NCBI RefSeq assembly: GCF_027622875.1
Contig: NZ_JAPZVP010000007.1
Span: 186,001-250,000, forward strand
Length of the DNA: 64,000 nt
Reading direction: 5' to 3'
Source of the DNA: Glycomyces luteolus
GTDB lineage: Bacteria; Actinomycetota; Actinomycetes; Mycobacteriales; Micromonosporaceae
Positions 24,616 through 33,534 of the stretch are shown piece after piece. How positions within the stretch are numbered: the first letter of the stretch is position 1; each line of letters starts with the position of its first letter. Below the pieces are notes generated by a model. The model saw nothing but the letters and a program-made list of their open reading frames with translations, made no database searches and was not told the origin of the DNA. The position numbers and the translations under genes were made by a program.

Positions 24616-25983
24616 CTAGCCGTTGAGGATCGTCGACAGCAGCACGAAGAACACCACGATCAGGATGATCACGGCCGCGCCGGTCACCAGGACGGCCGGC
24701 TCCTGCGTCAGGGGCCGCTTCGCGTTCACGGGGTGCTGCTGCGGCTGCTGATACGCCTGCTGCGGGGCCTGGACGGGCTGCTGGTAGCTCGTCTGGGGCG
24801 GCAGCATCTGCGGGGCCTGGACGGGCGCCTGGACCGGCGGGCGGGGGGCCGACATGTGCCCGGCGGGCGAGACGGGCCCGCCGGAGGTGGGCCGGGTCAG
24901 CGGCTGGTCGGAGGGGGCCGGGCCTGAGGCGGCGCGCACGGCGCCTTCCACGACGACGGTCTCCGGCTGCTCGAAGGTCTGCGGCGGCACGCCGAGCTTG
25001 GAGTGGATGAGCTGGGAGATCGCGGGGATGCGCGAGGAGCCGCCGACGAGGAAGATGCCGACCAGGTCGGCGGGGTTCATGCGGGCGGCCTGGATGGCGC
25101 GCTGGAGGCAGTCGACGGTGCGCTCCAGCGGCGGCCGGGCGATCTCCTCGAACTCGGCGCGGGTGAGGTGGGCGTCGACCTCCAGCGCGGGGAGGTGGAT
25201 GTCGGCGCTCGCGGTGCGCGAGAGGGTCTCCTTGGCGCCGCGCACGTCCTCGTAGAGCATGCGGCGGTAGCGGCGGTCGCGGTCGTCGGCGGGGCTGAGG
25301 AGGCGCTTCCAGTCGTCGGGGTGAGAGGCGCCGTAGGTCTTGCCGAGGTGCTCGACGATGCCGTGGTCGAAGTCGAGGCCGCCGATGTCGCCGATGCCCT
25401 CTTCGGCGAGGACCTCGAAGCCGGTCTGGGTGCGGCGCACGACCGTGGCGTCGAAGGTGCCGCCGCCGAGGTCGTAGATGGCGAGCGAGCGCCCGGGCGG
25501 GACGGCGGTGCCGAGCACGGAGGTGAAGTAGGAGGCCGCGGCCACCGGCTCGGGGATGAGCTGGGGGGCGGGGAGCCCGGCGAGGCGGGCGGAGTCGACG
25601 AGGATGGCGCGGCGGCGCTCGCCCCAGCGGGCCGGGTGGGTGAGGCGGACCTGGCCGGGCATCTGGCCGGCCTGGCGCTGCGCCTCCAGGGCGACCTGCT
25701 GCAGCACGTACGCGAAGACCTGCGGCACCGGGATCTCGGAGGTGCCGAGGAACAGGGACCCGTCGTCGATGCGGCGCTTCGGGTTCGGTTCGAACCGGGC
25801 GGGGTCCATGCGGGCGTTGCGCTCGGCGTCGCGGCCGACGAGCATGCGGCCGTCGGAGTTGTAGTAGACCGCCGAGGGCAGGATCGGGGCACCGTCGAAC
25901 AGCAGGGGGCGTACGCGTCCGTCAGCCGAGCGGAGCACGGCGACGGTGTTCGAAGTTCCGAAGTCGATTCCAAGCACGTGCAT
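24616..25983 (-). CDS. Hsp70-like ATPase with C-terminal membrane anchor
   Basis: 455 residues. The N-terminal 350 residues are an Hsp70/actin-fold nucleotide-binding domain: GIDFGTSNTVAVL (phosphate 1), AIYDLGGGTFDATVV (phosphate 2) and GIFLVGGSSRIPAI (adenosine). The substrate-binding domain of DnaK is missing. It is replaced by a Pro/Gln-rich linker (about 365-425, with repeated PVQAPQ) and one TM helix (about 431-452). It therefore looks like a membrane-tethered Hsp70-type ATPase with the ATPase in the cytoplasm. The function is unknown; relatives occur widely in actinobacteria. It is divergent from rbpA. Confidence 0.85.
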   Translation of the reverse strand: MHVLGIDFGTSNTVAVLRSADGRVRPLLFDGAPILPSAVYYNSDGRMLVGRDAERNARMDPARFEPNPKRRIDDGSLFLGTSEIPVPQVFAYVLQQVALEAQRQAGQMPGQVRLTHPARWGERRRAILVDSARLAGLPAPQLIPEPVAAASYFTSVLGTAVPPGRSLAIYDLGGGTFDATVVRRTQTGFEVLAEEGIGDIGGLDFDHGIVEHLGKTYGASHPDDWKRLLSPADDRDRRYRRMLYEDVRGAKETLSRTASADIHLPALEVDAHLTRAEFEEIARPPLERTVDCLQRAIQAARMNPADLVGIFLVGGSSRIPAISQLIHSKLGVPPQTFEQPETVVVEGAVRAASGPAPSDQPLTRPTSGGPVSPAGHMSAPRPPVQAPVQAPQMLPPQTSYQQPVQAPQQAYQQPQQHPVNAKRPLTQEPAVLVTGAAVIILIVVFFVLLSTILNG

Positions 25984-26430
25984 GTGAGATCTCCTTGTCT
26001 GTTGGACACCTTACTGGGCGCGTCCACGCCGGATGCGACCCGTTCGGTGTCCACGAGTCGCTCACGCCCCGTTCGCACCCGGGTGGCCGGATGGGGTCGG
26101 ACGGCGTTTGACTCGGGGGATGTCCGGTCCGGAACGGGACGAGCGGCATCTCACGTGCTCGGTCGCGCGGATACGGCCCGGTGTTGTGTCACACTTCAAG
26201 GGGACGTCCGTGGGCGGCCGCAGGAGCGCCGGGCCACACTTGGGGGTCCGCATCGCGAACGCGGCGCCTGGGAACGGCGGTTCCGGGAAGGATCCGGCCG
26301 CGTCCCGGCGTTGTACGAAGCGAAAACCCTCAGGAATCGGCGTGATCGGCTGGGGGAATGCGTCGGCCCAGGGCTGACCGGGTCGACGGCGTGTGGCAAA
26401 GCGAATGCTCCAGAGGAAGTGCAGGGGAAC
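25984..26430. other. Divergent promoter region between the Hsp70-like gene and rbpA
   Basis: A 447-bp stretch with no convincing gene. The short frames have poor third-position GC bias. It must hold both divergent promoters. A possible sigma-R/E-type promoter for rbpA is described separately. The rest shows nothing I can name. Confidence 0.6.
26285..26312 (+). promoter_or_regulatory. Possible SigR-type stress promoter of rbpA
   Basis: GGGAAG, 19 bp, GTT resembles the SigR/SigH consensus (GGAAT-N18/19-GTT). rbpA is a known thiol-stress/ECF-sigma target in Streptomyces and mycobacteria. The site lies about 120 bp before the start and has one mismatch. Confidence 0.35.
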
Positions 26431-26772
26431 ATGGGCGACAGAATGCTGAGGGGCTCCCGTCTCGGTGCCGTCAGCTACGAATCTGACCGCAACACGGAGC
26501 TGGCCCCGCGCCAGACCCGCGACTACGTCTGCCCGCAGGGGCACCGTTTCGAAGTGCCGTTCGCGGTCGAAGCGGAGATCCCGTTGACGTGGGAGTGCCG
26601 TCTCGACGGTTCGACGGCCAAGCTGGTCGACGGCGAGGAGCCGGAGACCAAGAAGGTCAAGCCGCCGCGCACCCACTGGGACATGCTGCTGGAGCGCCGC
26701 TCGATGGAGGAGCTCGAAGAGATCCTCGACGAGCGCCTGCAGGAGATGCGCGCCCGCCGCGGCGAGCGCTAG
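26431..26772 (+). CDS. rbpA: RNA polymerase-binding protein RbpA
   Basis: 113 residues. RbpA binds sigma-A-type factors and core RNA polymerase and stabilises the open promoter complex in actinobacteria. Visible parts are the N-terminal tail with GSRLGAVSYESD, the core domain YVCPQGHRFEVPFAVEAEIPLTWEC with its two conserved Cys, the basic linker ETKKVKPPRTHWDML, and the sigma-interaction helix RRSMEELEEILDERLQEMRARRG. The ATG at 26431 is preceded by CAGGGGAAC. It is transcribed alone and ends at a terminator shared with fxsA. Confidence 0.97.
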   Translation: MGDRMLRGSRLGAVSYESDRNTELAPRQTRDYVCPQGHRFEVPFAVEAEIPLTWECRLDGSTAKLVDGEEPETKKVKPPRTHWDMLLERRSMEELEEILDERLQEMRARRGER

Positions 26773-26814
26773 TAGCGAGGCGCAGAAACAGCGAGCCTAA
26801 GCCTTCTACGAGGC

Positions 26815-27363
26815 TCACGGGCCCGGGTCGATCGACCTGGGCCCGTTCTTCGTGTCCCCGTACTTCACCGGCTCGTCGGCGTCGAAACCGCGCTCGCCTG
26901 TCCCGTAGCCGTCCGCGCTGCGCTCGTCGATGACTTCGCCGTCGATGATGTCGCCGCCGCCGAAGCGCATCACGGGGGCGCTCGCGGCGAGCCAGCGGCC
27001 GAGGCCGCGGAAGAGCAGGCGGGTGGGCGGGAACAGCAGCAGCAGGCCGACGAAATCGGTGACGAATCCGGGGACGATGAGGCACACGGCCCCGGCAAGC
27101 GCGTACCCGTTCGGCAGTTCGCGGGAGGGGTCGCCGCCGGAGTTGAGGTAGTCGCGGGCGGCGGCGAAGGACTTCTTGCCCACGTACTGCACGAGGGCGA
27201 TGCCGAGGAAGCTGGTGCCCACGAAGATCAGGACCGTGTAGAGGAAGCCGATGAGGTAGGCCAGGCCGAAGAAGGCGGCGGCCTCGGCGATGACCCACGA
27301 GGCCAGCGCGATCCGGAAGGCGAGCGGTGCGCGTTTGGGTGCGGCTGGCGGCTGGTACGTCAC
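26815..27363 (-). CDS. fxsA: FxsA-family membrane protein
   Basis: 182 residues. Four hydrophobic stretches and the family motif GYALAGAVCLIVPGFVTDFVGLLLLFPPTR (central part VPGFVTDFVGLLLL) identify FxsA, an inner-membrane protein whose overproduction relieves F-plasmid exclusion of phage T7 in E. coli. Its native role is unknown. I chose the GTG at 27363 because it overlaps the ppm stop (GTGA); the frame extends further upstream only over ppm. A polar tail (about 130-182) holds GGGDIIDGEVIDE. It is the last gene of lnt-ppm-fxsA. Confidence 0.88.
   Translation of the reverse strand: MTYQPPAAPKRAPLAFRIALASWVIAEAAAFFGLAYLIGFLYTVLIFVGTSFLGIALVQYVGKKSFAAARDYLNSGGDPSRELPNGYALAGAVCLIVPGFVTDFVGLLLLFPPTRLLFRGLGRWLAASAPVMRFGGGDIIDGEVIDERSADGYGTGERGFDADEPVKYGDTKNGPRSIDPGP
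26817..26846. terminator. Terminator between rbpA and fxsA
   Basis: A 14-bp hairpin with one G-U pair (ACGGGCCCGGGTCG / CGACCTGGGCCCGT, loop AT) is followed by TCTTCG on the plus strand. It overlaps the last codons of convergent fxsA. Confidence 0.75.
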
Positions 27364-28151
27364 TCTTCGATTCTGCCACGCCGGAGGGCGTGCTTGAGCT
27401 GGCGTGCGCGGTGGGCCAGGCCCCAGCGGCTCACGTTCCAAAGGGCCTCAACGGTGATGGCGCCGCTCATCTTGGAGGCGCCCGCGCGGCGCTCGGTGAA
27501 GACGATGGGGACTTCGCGGATGTCGAATCCGGCTTTGACGGCGCGCCAGGTGAGGTCGATCTGGAAGCAGTATCCGACGGAGTTGACGGTGTCGAGTTGG
27601 AGTTTGTGGAGGCGGTCGAGGCGGTAGGCGCGGTATCCGGCGGTGACGTCCTTGACGCGGAGGCCGAGCATGGCGCGGGTGAAGACGCCGGCGGCGCGGG
27701 AGAGGGCGAGGCGGTGGAGGGCCCAGTTCTGGACGGCGCCGCCGGGGATGTAGCGGGAGCCGATGGCGACGTCGGCGCCGTCGTCGAGGGCGGCGAGGAG
27801 GCGGGGCAGGTCGGCGGGGTCGTGGGAGCCGTCGGCGTCCATTTCGACGACGGTGCGGTAGCCGTGCCGGGTGGCCCAGTCGAAGGCGGCGAGGTAGGCG
27901 GCGCCGAGGCCCTGCTTCTCGGCCCGGTGGAGGACGTGGACGCGGTCGTGGGCGGCGGCGAGGGTGTCGGCGAGGTCGCCGGTGCCGTCGGGTGAGGAGT
28001 CGTCGACGATGAGGATGTCGATCCGGTCGCACCCGGCGAGTGCGGCGGCGACGGTCGCCTCGATGTTGTCGCGCTCGTTGTACGTCGGGATGGCCACAAT
28101 GGCCGGACTGGTGTCGTTGCCGGTGGGGCACCGGTCCGGTGTCTGGCTCAT
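27360..28151 (-). CDS. ppm1: Polyprenol monophosphomannose synthase
   Basis: 263 residues, a GT2 family enzyme. It makes polyprenyl-phosphate-mannose from GDP-mannose, the donor for lipomannan, lipoglycan and protein O-mannosylation. Motifs: IPTYNERDNIEATV, LIVDDSSPDGTGDLAD, EMDADGSHDP (DAD metal site), IGSRYIPGG, DVTAGYRAYR and a QIDLTWRA segment. No TM domain is attached. The ATG at 28151 follows lnt by 12 bp. In mycobacteria the same two activities are fused or adjacent (Ppm1), which supports a shared lipoprotein/mannolipid role here. The stop overlaps fxsA. Confidence 0.93.
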   Translation of the reverse strand: MSQTPDRCPTGNDTSPAIVAIPTYNERDNIEATVAAALAGCDRIDILIVDDSSPDGTGDLADTLAAAHDRVHVLHRAEKQGLGAAYLAAFDWATRHGYRTVVEMDADGSHDPADLPRLLAALDDGADVAIGSRYIPGGAVQNWALHRLALSRAAGVFTRAMLGLRVKDVTAGYRAYRLDRLHKLQLDTVNSVGYCFQIDLTWRAVKAGFDIREVPIVFTERRAGASKMSGAITVEALWNVSRWGLAHRARQLKHALRRGRIEE

Positions 28152-28163
28152 GGCGTCGGCTTT

Positions 28164-29852
28164 CTAGGTCTGGCTGCGGCGGTGCTTGAGGTTGATCAAG
28201 ATGGCGCAGGCCAAGGCCACCAGTGCCGCTCCGGTGAGGACCGCTTCAGGAAGGATACCCACTGTGGAGGCCGGAGTCGAACGGTCCGAGAGGGTCAGAT
28301 CCGCCTGGATGACGGCGGCGGTGTTGAACTCGGTGGCCTGGGAGACCTCGCCGGTGTGGTCGGTGAAGCCGGAGACCCCGACGGTGGAGGCCATGAGGCC
28401 GTCGCGGCCGTGCTCGAGGGAGCGGAGCTGGACCATGGCGAGCTGCTGCCTGGCCTCGTTGACGTCGAAGGTCGCGTTGTTGGTGCCGACGGCCATGAGC
28501 TGGGCGCCGTCGAGGACGGAGGCGCGGGTCTCGGCGTCGAAGGCGATCTCGAAGCAGATGAGGCCGGAGAGGGTGTAGTCGCCGACTTCGACGATGCCGG
28601 CGTTCTGGCCGTGCTCGAATCCGGCGACGTTGTCGAGGCCTTCGGACATGCGCGGGTCGATCCATCCGGCGACGGTGCTGAAGAAGGCCTTGTAGGGGAC
28701 GTATTCGGCGAAGGGCACGGGGTGGCGCTTGGAGTACATGTAGACCGGGCCGTCTTCGGGGTCCCAGACGATGGTCATGTTCGAGCGGGTGCCGTCGTCG
28801 TTGTGGACGATGCCGCCGAGGACGATGGGCGCGCCGATGGCGGCGGCCGCCTGGCTGATGCGGTCGTAGGCGTCTTCGTTGGCAAGGGGGTCGATGTCGG
28901 AGGCGTTTTCGGGCCACATGACGAGGTCAGGGCGTTCGGCGCGGCCTTCGTTGACGGCGTCGGCGAGGTCGAGGGTGGCCTGGACGTGGTTGTCGAGGAC
29001 GGCGCGGCGCTGCTCGTTGAAGCTCAGGCCGAGGCGCGGGACGTTGCCTTGTACGACGGCGACGTTGATCTCCTCGCCGTCGGGGGCGGTCGCGTTGATC
29101 GGCAGTGCGAGGGGCGCCAGCGCGGTGAGCGCGGCGGCGGCGGTGAAGGCGGCGGCCTTGCGGATGCCCGCGGTGCGGCGCTCCCTCGGCGATGCTTGCG
29201 AGCCGTAGATGTGCACAGCGAGTGCGTAGCCGGCCGCGAGGAGGAAGCCGCCGGAGAGGGCTACGAGAAAGCTCAGGAAGGGGGCGCCGCCGAGCCAGAT
29301 CGCGGCCGCGGTGGGCGACTCGGCCTGGCTGAAGGCGAGGTTGCCCCAGGGGAAGCCGCCGAAGGGCTGGCGGGAGCGCAGGGCCTCTTCGGCGACCCAG
29401 GCGACGCCGGTGAGCGGGGCCCAGGTCCAGCGGTGGGTGTCGATGAGGCGGGAGCAGGCGGCGAGGCCCATGCCGAGCAGGCCCATGGCCAGGGCTTCGA
29501 GGCCGCACAGGAACAGCCAGGGCCACTGGCCGACCTGGGTGGATGACCAGGCGAGGAGGGGCAGGAAGAACGCCATCCCGTAGACGAAGCCGACGCCGAG
29601 GCCGCCGCGGAGGCGGCGGCGGTGCACGGCGGCGCCGAACCCGGCGACGGAGACGGCCGCGAGGGGCCAGGCGCCGTAGGGCGGGAAGGCGAGCACGGCC
29701 AGGAGGCCGGAGGCGATGGCGAGGACGAGCGCCGCGGGGAGGGTGAGGCGGCGGCCGAGCGGGGAGTCGGTCAGCAGGAGCGGGCGGCGTTTCGGCGCGG
29801 GGGGCGCCGCCTCGGGCGTCGGGGCGGCTTCGCGGTCGATCACGGTGCTCAA
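28164..29852 (-). CDS. lnt: Apolipoprotein N-acyltransferase
   Basis: 562 residues. Lnt adds the third acyl chain to lipoproteins. The N-terminal six or so TM helices (about 35-235) are followed by a periplasmic nitrilase-like domain with catalytic Glu in MWPENASDID, Lys in YSKRHPVPFAEY and Cys in SGLICFEIAFD, and a last TM helix before the C-terminus. I chose the TTG at 29852 with GAGGAGC upstream; a GTG at 29843 is possible. It is the first gene of lnt-ppm-fxsA. Upstream lies a 511-bp gene-free region. Confidence 0.93.
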   Translation of the reverse strand: MSTVIDREAAPTPEAAPPAPKRRPLLLTDSPLGRRLTLPAALVLAIASGLLAVLAFPPYGAWPLAAVSVAGFGAAVHRRRLRGGLGVGFVYGMAFFLPLLAWSSTQVGQWPWLFLCGLEALAMGLLGMGLAACSRLIDTHRWTWAPLTGVAWVAEEALRSRQPFGGFPWGNLAFSQAESPTAAAIWLGGAPFLSFLVALSGGFLLAAGYALAVHIYGSQASPRERRTAGIRKAAAFTAAAALTALAPLALPINATAPDGEEINVAVVQGNVPRLGLSFNEQRRAVLDNHVQATLDLADAVNEGRAERPDLVMWPENASDIDPLANEDAYDRISQAAAAIGAPIVLGGIVHNDDGTRSNMTIVWDPEDGPVYMYSKRHPVPFAEYVPYKAFFSTVAGWIDPRMSEGLDNVAGFEHGQNAGIVEVGDYTLSGLICFEIAFDAETRASVLDGAQLMAVGTNNATFDVNEARQQLAMVQLRSLEHGRDGLMASTVGVSGFTDHTGEVSQATEFNTAAVIQADLTLSDRSTPASTVGILPEAVLTGAALVALACAILINLKHRRSQT

Positions 29853-30363
29853 GTAGGGCGCTCCTCGCTGGTACGCGGTGCGGGGCCGCGGTGCGGCTCT
29901 CGGCGAGGGGCCCTCGCCGTGCCGGTCGGGGCTCTAGCGTACTGCGGGTACGGCAAAGGGGCGTAGCTGTGTCCGGCTACGCCCCTCGCACGGGTTTCTC
30001 CCAGTCCCTGTACGGCCGGTGTCCCCTGCGGCGTCGGCTGGCGACCTTCGGACCAACTCGCACCCGTCTGGCTGAGCGTCTACGAGTTGTTGTCTAGGGA
30101 TCTCCTGCGTCTGCTGCGGGTCCACCACCGGCGACCGGCTCGCCTTCCTCCGCCGACCCCCGCGATCTGGACCTGGCCGCCGGTAGCAGTGCGGCCGCGC
30201 TGCCACCTTGTCCAGTCTGCGTGGGAGCAAAGCAAGTCGAGTCGCCCCCGACGTTCGGCGGGCTTCCGTTTCTGGTCGTCCGCCGAGGACCAGACCACCG
30301 TAAGCCAAACTGCGCCGATGGCGTCAACCGGGTCGGATTATTGGCTCCACAATTTTTTTCGCG
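29853..30363. other. 511-bp gene-free region upstream of lnt
   Basis: No open frame here shows the usual strong third-position GC bias; the longest is 124 codons with Arg/Pro/Thr-rich shadow composition. The lnt promoter must lie at its left. Two features stand out: a perfect 11-bp hairpin at 29957-29986, and on the plus strand a T-tract (TTTTTTT, about 30354) right at the end of the convergent amidohydrolase gene. Together they could bound a plus-strand RNA of about 400 nt. It does not match the conserved cores I know for RNase P RNA, tmRNA, SRP RNA or tRNA. Confidence 0.5.
29957..29986. repeat. Perfect inverted repeat (hairpin) upstream of lnt
   Basis: Arms AGGGGCGTAGC / GCTACGCCCCT with an 8-nt loop. 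On the minus strand the right arm runs into CCCCTTT, so it could act as a weak terminator or leader hairpin ahead of lnt. On the plus strand there is no T-tract. Confidence 0.7.
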
Positions 30364-31962
30364 TCAGGAAGGGCGCTGAGTCGGGGCTGGCCAGGCGGCC
30401 GACCAGATCAGCAGGCCGTCGGCGATGGTCATGGAGCACTTCGGATCGGGGACGTCCGGATCACGCAAATCGGGAAGTCCCCCGTCCGTGAGCTCCCACA
30501 CGGTGAAATTCGCGCGGGTGTGCGGGACGAGCGCTCCTGCGTCGTCGATGCCGAGGGCCCTCCAGCCACCCCTGGTGGCCGCGGTGAAGGCCGCGGCCAT
30601 CGGAAGGCGCGACACCGGGTTGCGGTGGCGCACGGCGGCTCTCACGCCGCCCCAGGGGTCGAGTGCGGTCACGGGTGAGTCCGATCCGAAGGCGAGGGGG
30701 ACGCCGACCCCGGCGAGCTTCGAGAGCGGGTTCGCGGCGAGGGCCCGCTCGCGCCCGAGCCGGGTCGCGTACATGCCGTCGGGACCGCCCCAGGCGGCGT
30801 CGAACGCGGGCTGCACGGAGGCGTGCACGCCGTGGTGGACCATGCGGGCAATGAGCGCGGCGTCGAGGAGTTCGGCGTGCTCGATCCGGTGGCGGGCGTG
30901 GCGGATCGTGTCGAGGCCGAGCACGGGTTCGACCGCGTCGAGGCCGTCGAGGACGTTCTGGATCGCGCCGTCGCCGATGGCGTGGAAAGCCGCGGGCAGG
31001 CCCGCTTCGTGGCAGTCCAGGAGGTGCGCGGCGACGTCGGCGGCGGTCAGGTACTCGGCGCCGAGGGTGTCGGCGTCGCGGTAGGGCTCGCGCAGGAACG
31101 CGGTGCGGGCCCCGAGGGAGCCGTCGGCGGAGAGGTCGCCGCCGCAGCCGTGAGCGCCGAGGTCGCGGGCCCTCTCGGCGGCGCGCAGCTCGCCCCACCA
31201 GCCGTGGACCGAGGGCGTGTCGGGTCGCTGCCCGAGTTCCACCAGGCCCTGGAACTCCTTCTCCCCCAGCGGGTCGGCGGCGACGGGGATGAAGTGCTCG
31301 ACGACGGCGGCGATGCCGCGACGCGCGGCGATGGCGAGCGCGTACTCGGCCAGCGCGAGCCGCTGCCCGACCGGGACGCGGGCGCCGAGCGTGGCTCGGG
31401 CGGCCTTGTGGGCGGCCCGGGTGAGCACGCCGGAGGAGTCGTAGCCGTCGTACTCGGCCAGTTCGGGGTGCTCGGCGAGGAGGCGCGGGGTGGCGATGCC
31501 GGTGTGGCCGCAGGCGCGTGAGAGGTAGGCGATGCGCCCGCCCGCGGCGCGTTCGACCGCCGCGCCGGACGGGAGCGCCGGGTCGTCCCAGGTGGTCTCG
31601 TCCCAGCCGCCGGCAAGGACCAGCGCGTCGGCGGGCGCCGAGCGGGCGAACGACTCGAGGTGCTCGAGCACGGCCGCCGCGGAGCGGTCGCCGGCGAAGT
31701 GCAGGCCCGCGAGGGCGCTGCCGGTGGCGGTGAGGTGGACGTGGGAGTCGACGAACGCGGGCGTCACGAGCCCGCCGCCGAGGTCTTCGATGCGGTCGGC
31801 GGCGGGCGCGTCGGCTTCGGGGCCGACCCACTCGATGCGGTCGCCGGCGGTGAGCAGGGCCGTCGCGGCGGGACTCGTCGGGCTCAGCACGCGGCCGCCG
31901 CGCCACAGGACGCGCGGTGCCGCCCCGGTACCGGTCTTCTGGAGGAGGCTCATGCCTCCCAT
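30364..31962 (-). CDS. Amidohydrolase family protein (YtcJ-like)
   Basis: 532 residues. A metal-dependent amidohydrolase with an N-terminal beta-sandwich (VLWRGGRVLS..TALLTAGDRIEWVG), the metal motif FVDSHVHLT (HxH near residue 75), AFHAIGDGAIQ, RIEHAEL and FGSDSPVTALDPWGG. YtcJ-like enzymes hydrolyse amide or related bonds of small molecules; the substrate is unknown. The start is either the ATG at 31962 or the one at 31953, which has GGGAGG close upstream. It follows the amino-acid ABC importer genes by 4 bp on the opposite reading order and is not clearly in their operon. Confidence 0.85.
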   Translation of the reverse strand: MGGMSLLQKTGTGAAPRVLWRGGRVLSPTSPAATALLTAGDRIEWVGPEADAPAADRIEDLGGGLVTPAFVDSHVHLTATGSALAGLHFAGDRSAAAVLEHLESFARSAPADALVLAGGWDETTWDDPALPSGAAVERAAGGRIAYLSRACGHTGIATPRLLAEHPELAEYDGYDSSGVLTRAAHKAARATLGARVPVGQRLALAEYALAIAARRGIAAVVEHFIPVAADPLGEKEFQGLVELGQRPDTPSVHGWWGELRAAERARDLGAHGCGGDLSADGSLGARTAFLREPYRDADTLGAEYLTAADVAAHLLDCHEAGLPAAFHAIGDGAIQNVLDGLDAVEPVLGLDTIRHARHRIEHAELLDAALIARMVHHGVHASVQPAFDAAWGGPDGMYATRLGRERALAANPLSKLAGVGVPLAFGSDSPVTALDPWGGVRAAVRHRNPVSRLPMAAAFTAATRGGWRALGIDDAGALVPHTRANFTVWELTDGGLPDLRDPDVPDPKCSMTIADGLLIWSAAWPAPTQRPS

Positions 31963-31966
31963 GATG

Positions 31967-32722
31967 TCAGTCGACGGGGTGCAGGACGCGGTGGAGGAAG
32001 CTGCGGGCCCGTTCGGTCTTCGGGTTCGAGAGGACTTCGGCGGGCGGCCCGGACTCGACGATGACGCCGCCGTCGAGGAACAGCACCCGGTCGGCGACCT
32101 CGCGCGCGAAGCTCATCTCGTGCGTGACCACGAGCATCGTCATGCCTTCGGCCGCAAGGCCCTTCATGACTGAGAGGACCTCGCCGACGATTTCGGGGTC
32201 GAGGGCGCTGGTGGGCTCGTCGAAGAGCATGAGCCGGGGTTTGACGGCGAGCGCGCGGGCGATGGCGACGCGCTGCTGCTGCCCGCCGGACAGCTGCGAG
32301 GGCTTCGCCTGCTCCTTGCCTTCGATGCCGACCTCGGCGAGGAGCCGCCGGGCCTCGGCGACGGCTTTCGCCTTGGGGATCTTGCACACGCGCACCTGGG
32401 GCACGACGAGGTTGTCGAGGATCGTCATGTGGCTGAAGAGGTTGAAGTGCTGGAAGACCATGCCGATGTCGCGGCGGGCGAGGTCGAGGTCGGCGTCGGG
32501 GCCGGTCATGTCGTGCCCGGCGGCGGCGATGGTGCCTTCGGTGGGGGTCTCCAGGAGGTTGACGCAGCGCAGCAGCGTGGACTTGCCGGACCCGGAGGGG
32601 CCGATGAGGCACACCACTTCGCCTTCGGCGATCTCGAGGTCGATGCCTTTGAGGACCTCGTTGTCACCGAAGCGCTTGTACAGTCCCTGGATCTCGACGA
32701 TCGGCGTCGCTTCGGTGTTCAT
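31967..32722 (-). CDS. Polar amino-acid ABC transporter, ATP-binding protein
   Basis: 251 residues of the GlnQ/HisP type. Walker [11 protein letters not shown]-loop [12 protein letters not shown], signature [15 protein letters not shown], Walker [15 protein letters not shown] and switch VVTHE are all intact. It powers import through the permease encoded upstream. The ATG at 32722 overlaps the permease stop (ATGA) with GAGGAG upstream. It is the third gene of the binding protein-permease-ATPase operon, which is complete for a homodimeric permease system. Confidence 0.95.
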   Translation of the reverse strand: MNTEATPIVEIQGLYKRFGDNEVLKGIDLEIAEGEVVCLIGPSGSGKSTLLRCVNLLETPTEGTIAAAGHDMTGPDADLDLARRDIGMVFQHFNLFSHMTILDNLVVPQVRVCKIPKAKAVAEARRLLAEVGIEGKEQAKPSQLSGGQQQRVAIARALAVKPRLMLFDEPTSALDPEIVGEVLSVMKGLAAEGMTMLVVTHEMSFAREVADRVLFLDGGVIVESGPPAEVLSNPKTERARSFLHRVLHPVD

Positions 32723-33534
32723 CGGGGTTCTCCTCGCTTCTCCAGTCGGCGGGCCAGCAGACCGAGCGGGATGGTCAGCAGCAGGTAGAGCAGGCCGCCG
32801 ACCAGCAGCGGGGTCGCGTTGGCGTTGGCGGTCAGCTCGTTGCGGGCGAACTTGGACAGCTCCATCGTCGACGTGGTGACGCCGAGGACGAACACGAGGC
32901 TGGAGTCCTTGGTGAGCATCACGAGCTCGTTCGTGAGCGGCGGGATGACGATCCGCAGCGCCTGCGGCAGGACGACGGTGATCATGGTGCGGGTGTGGCT
33001 CATGCCCAGCGATCGGGCCGCCTCGACCTGTCCTTTGGGGACGGCCTGGATGCCGGCGCGCACGCTCTCGGCGATGTAGGCGGAGGAGGTCAGGCCCAGG
33101 CCGATGGCGACCTGGCCGTAGACCCCGCCGGGGTACTGGATGCCCGGGAAGGCCTGCGGCACACCGAAGCCGACGAGGAACAGCACCAGCAGCGCGGGCA
33201 GGCCGCGGAAGATCTCGACGTAGCCGGTGGCGAACCACCGGTAGGGGCCGAAGGCGGAGACGCGCATGAGCGCGATCGGCACGCCGACGACCATGCCGAA
33301 CACGAACGCGAGCAGGGTGTAGACGATCGTGTTCCAGAACGGCGTCCACACCGCCGGGAACATCGCGGCGGCGATGTCGATCTGGAAGAACGAGTCGGCG
33401 ATGCGGCCCCAGTCGGCCACGACCGCCAGGACGACCACGATCGCGGCGAGCACCGTGTACTGGATGGCTCGCGCGAGCCGCTGCCGCCGCGCGGGCGTCA
33501 TGCGGCGGTCGAGGGTTTCGGTCTCGGCGTCCAC
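32719..33534 (-). CDS. Polar amino-acid ABC transporter, permease
   Basis: 271 residues, HisM/GlnP type. TM segments: about 20-38, 62-85, 100-125, 145-165, 195-215 and 240-258. The EAA loop that contacts the ATPase is [25 protein letters not shown]. The start is taken as the GTG at 33534, whose first base is shared with the TAG of the binding-protein gene (TAGTG); an ATG at 33501 is possible. The longer open frame upstream is only an overlap with the binding-protein gene. Confidence 0.92.
   Translation of the reverse strand: MDAETETLDRRMTPARRQRLARAIQYTVLAAIVVVLAVVADWGRIADSFFQIDIAAAMFPAVWTPFWNTIVYTLLAFVFGMVVGVPIALMRVSAFGPYRWFATGYVEIFRGLPALLVLFLVGFGVPQAFPGIQYPGGVYGQVAIGLGLTSSAYIAESVRAGIQAVPKGQVEAARSLGMSHTRTMITVVLPQALRIVIPPLTNELVMLTKDSSLVFVLGVTTSTMELSKFARNELTANANATPLLVGGLLYLLLTIPLGLLARRLEKRGEPR

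Noticed and set aside
29934-30327. Small proteins in the gap upstream of lnt
   Set aside because: Third-position GC is far below that of neighbouring genes and the translations are Arg/Pro/Ser-rich without motifs.
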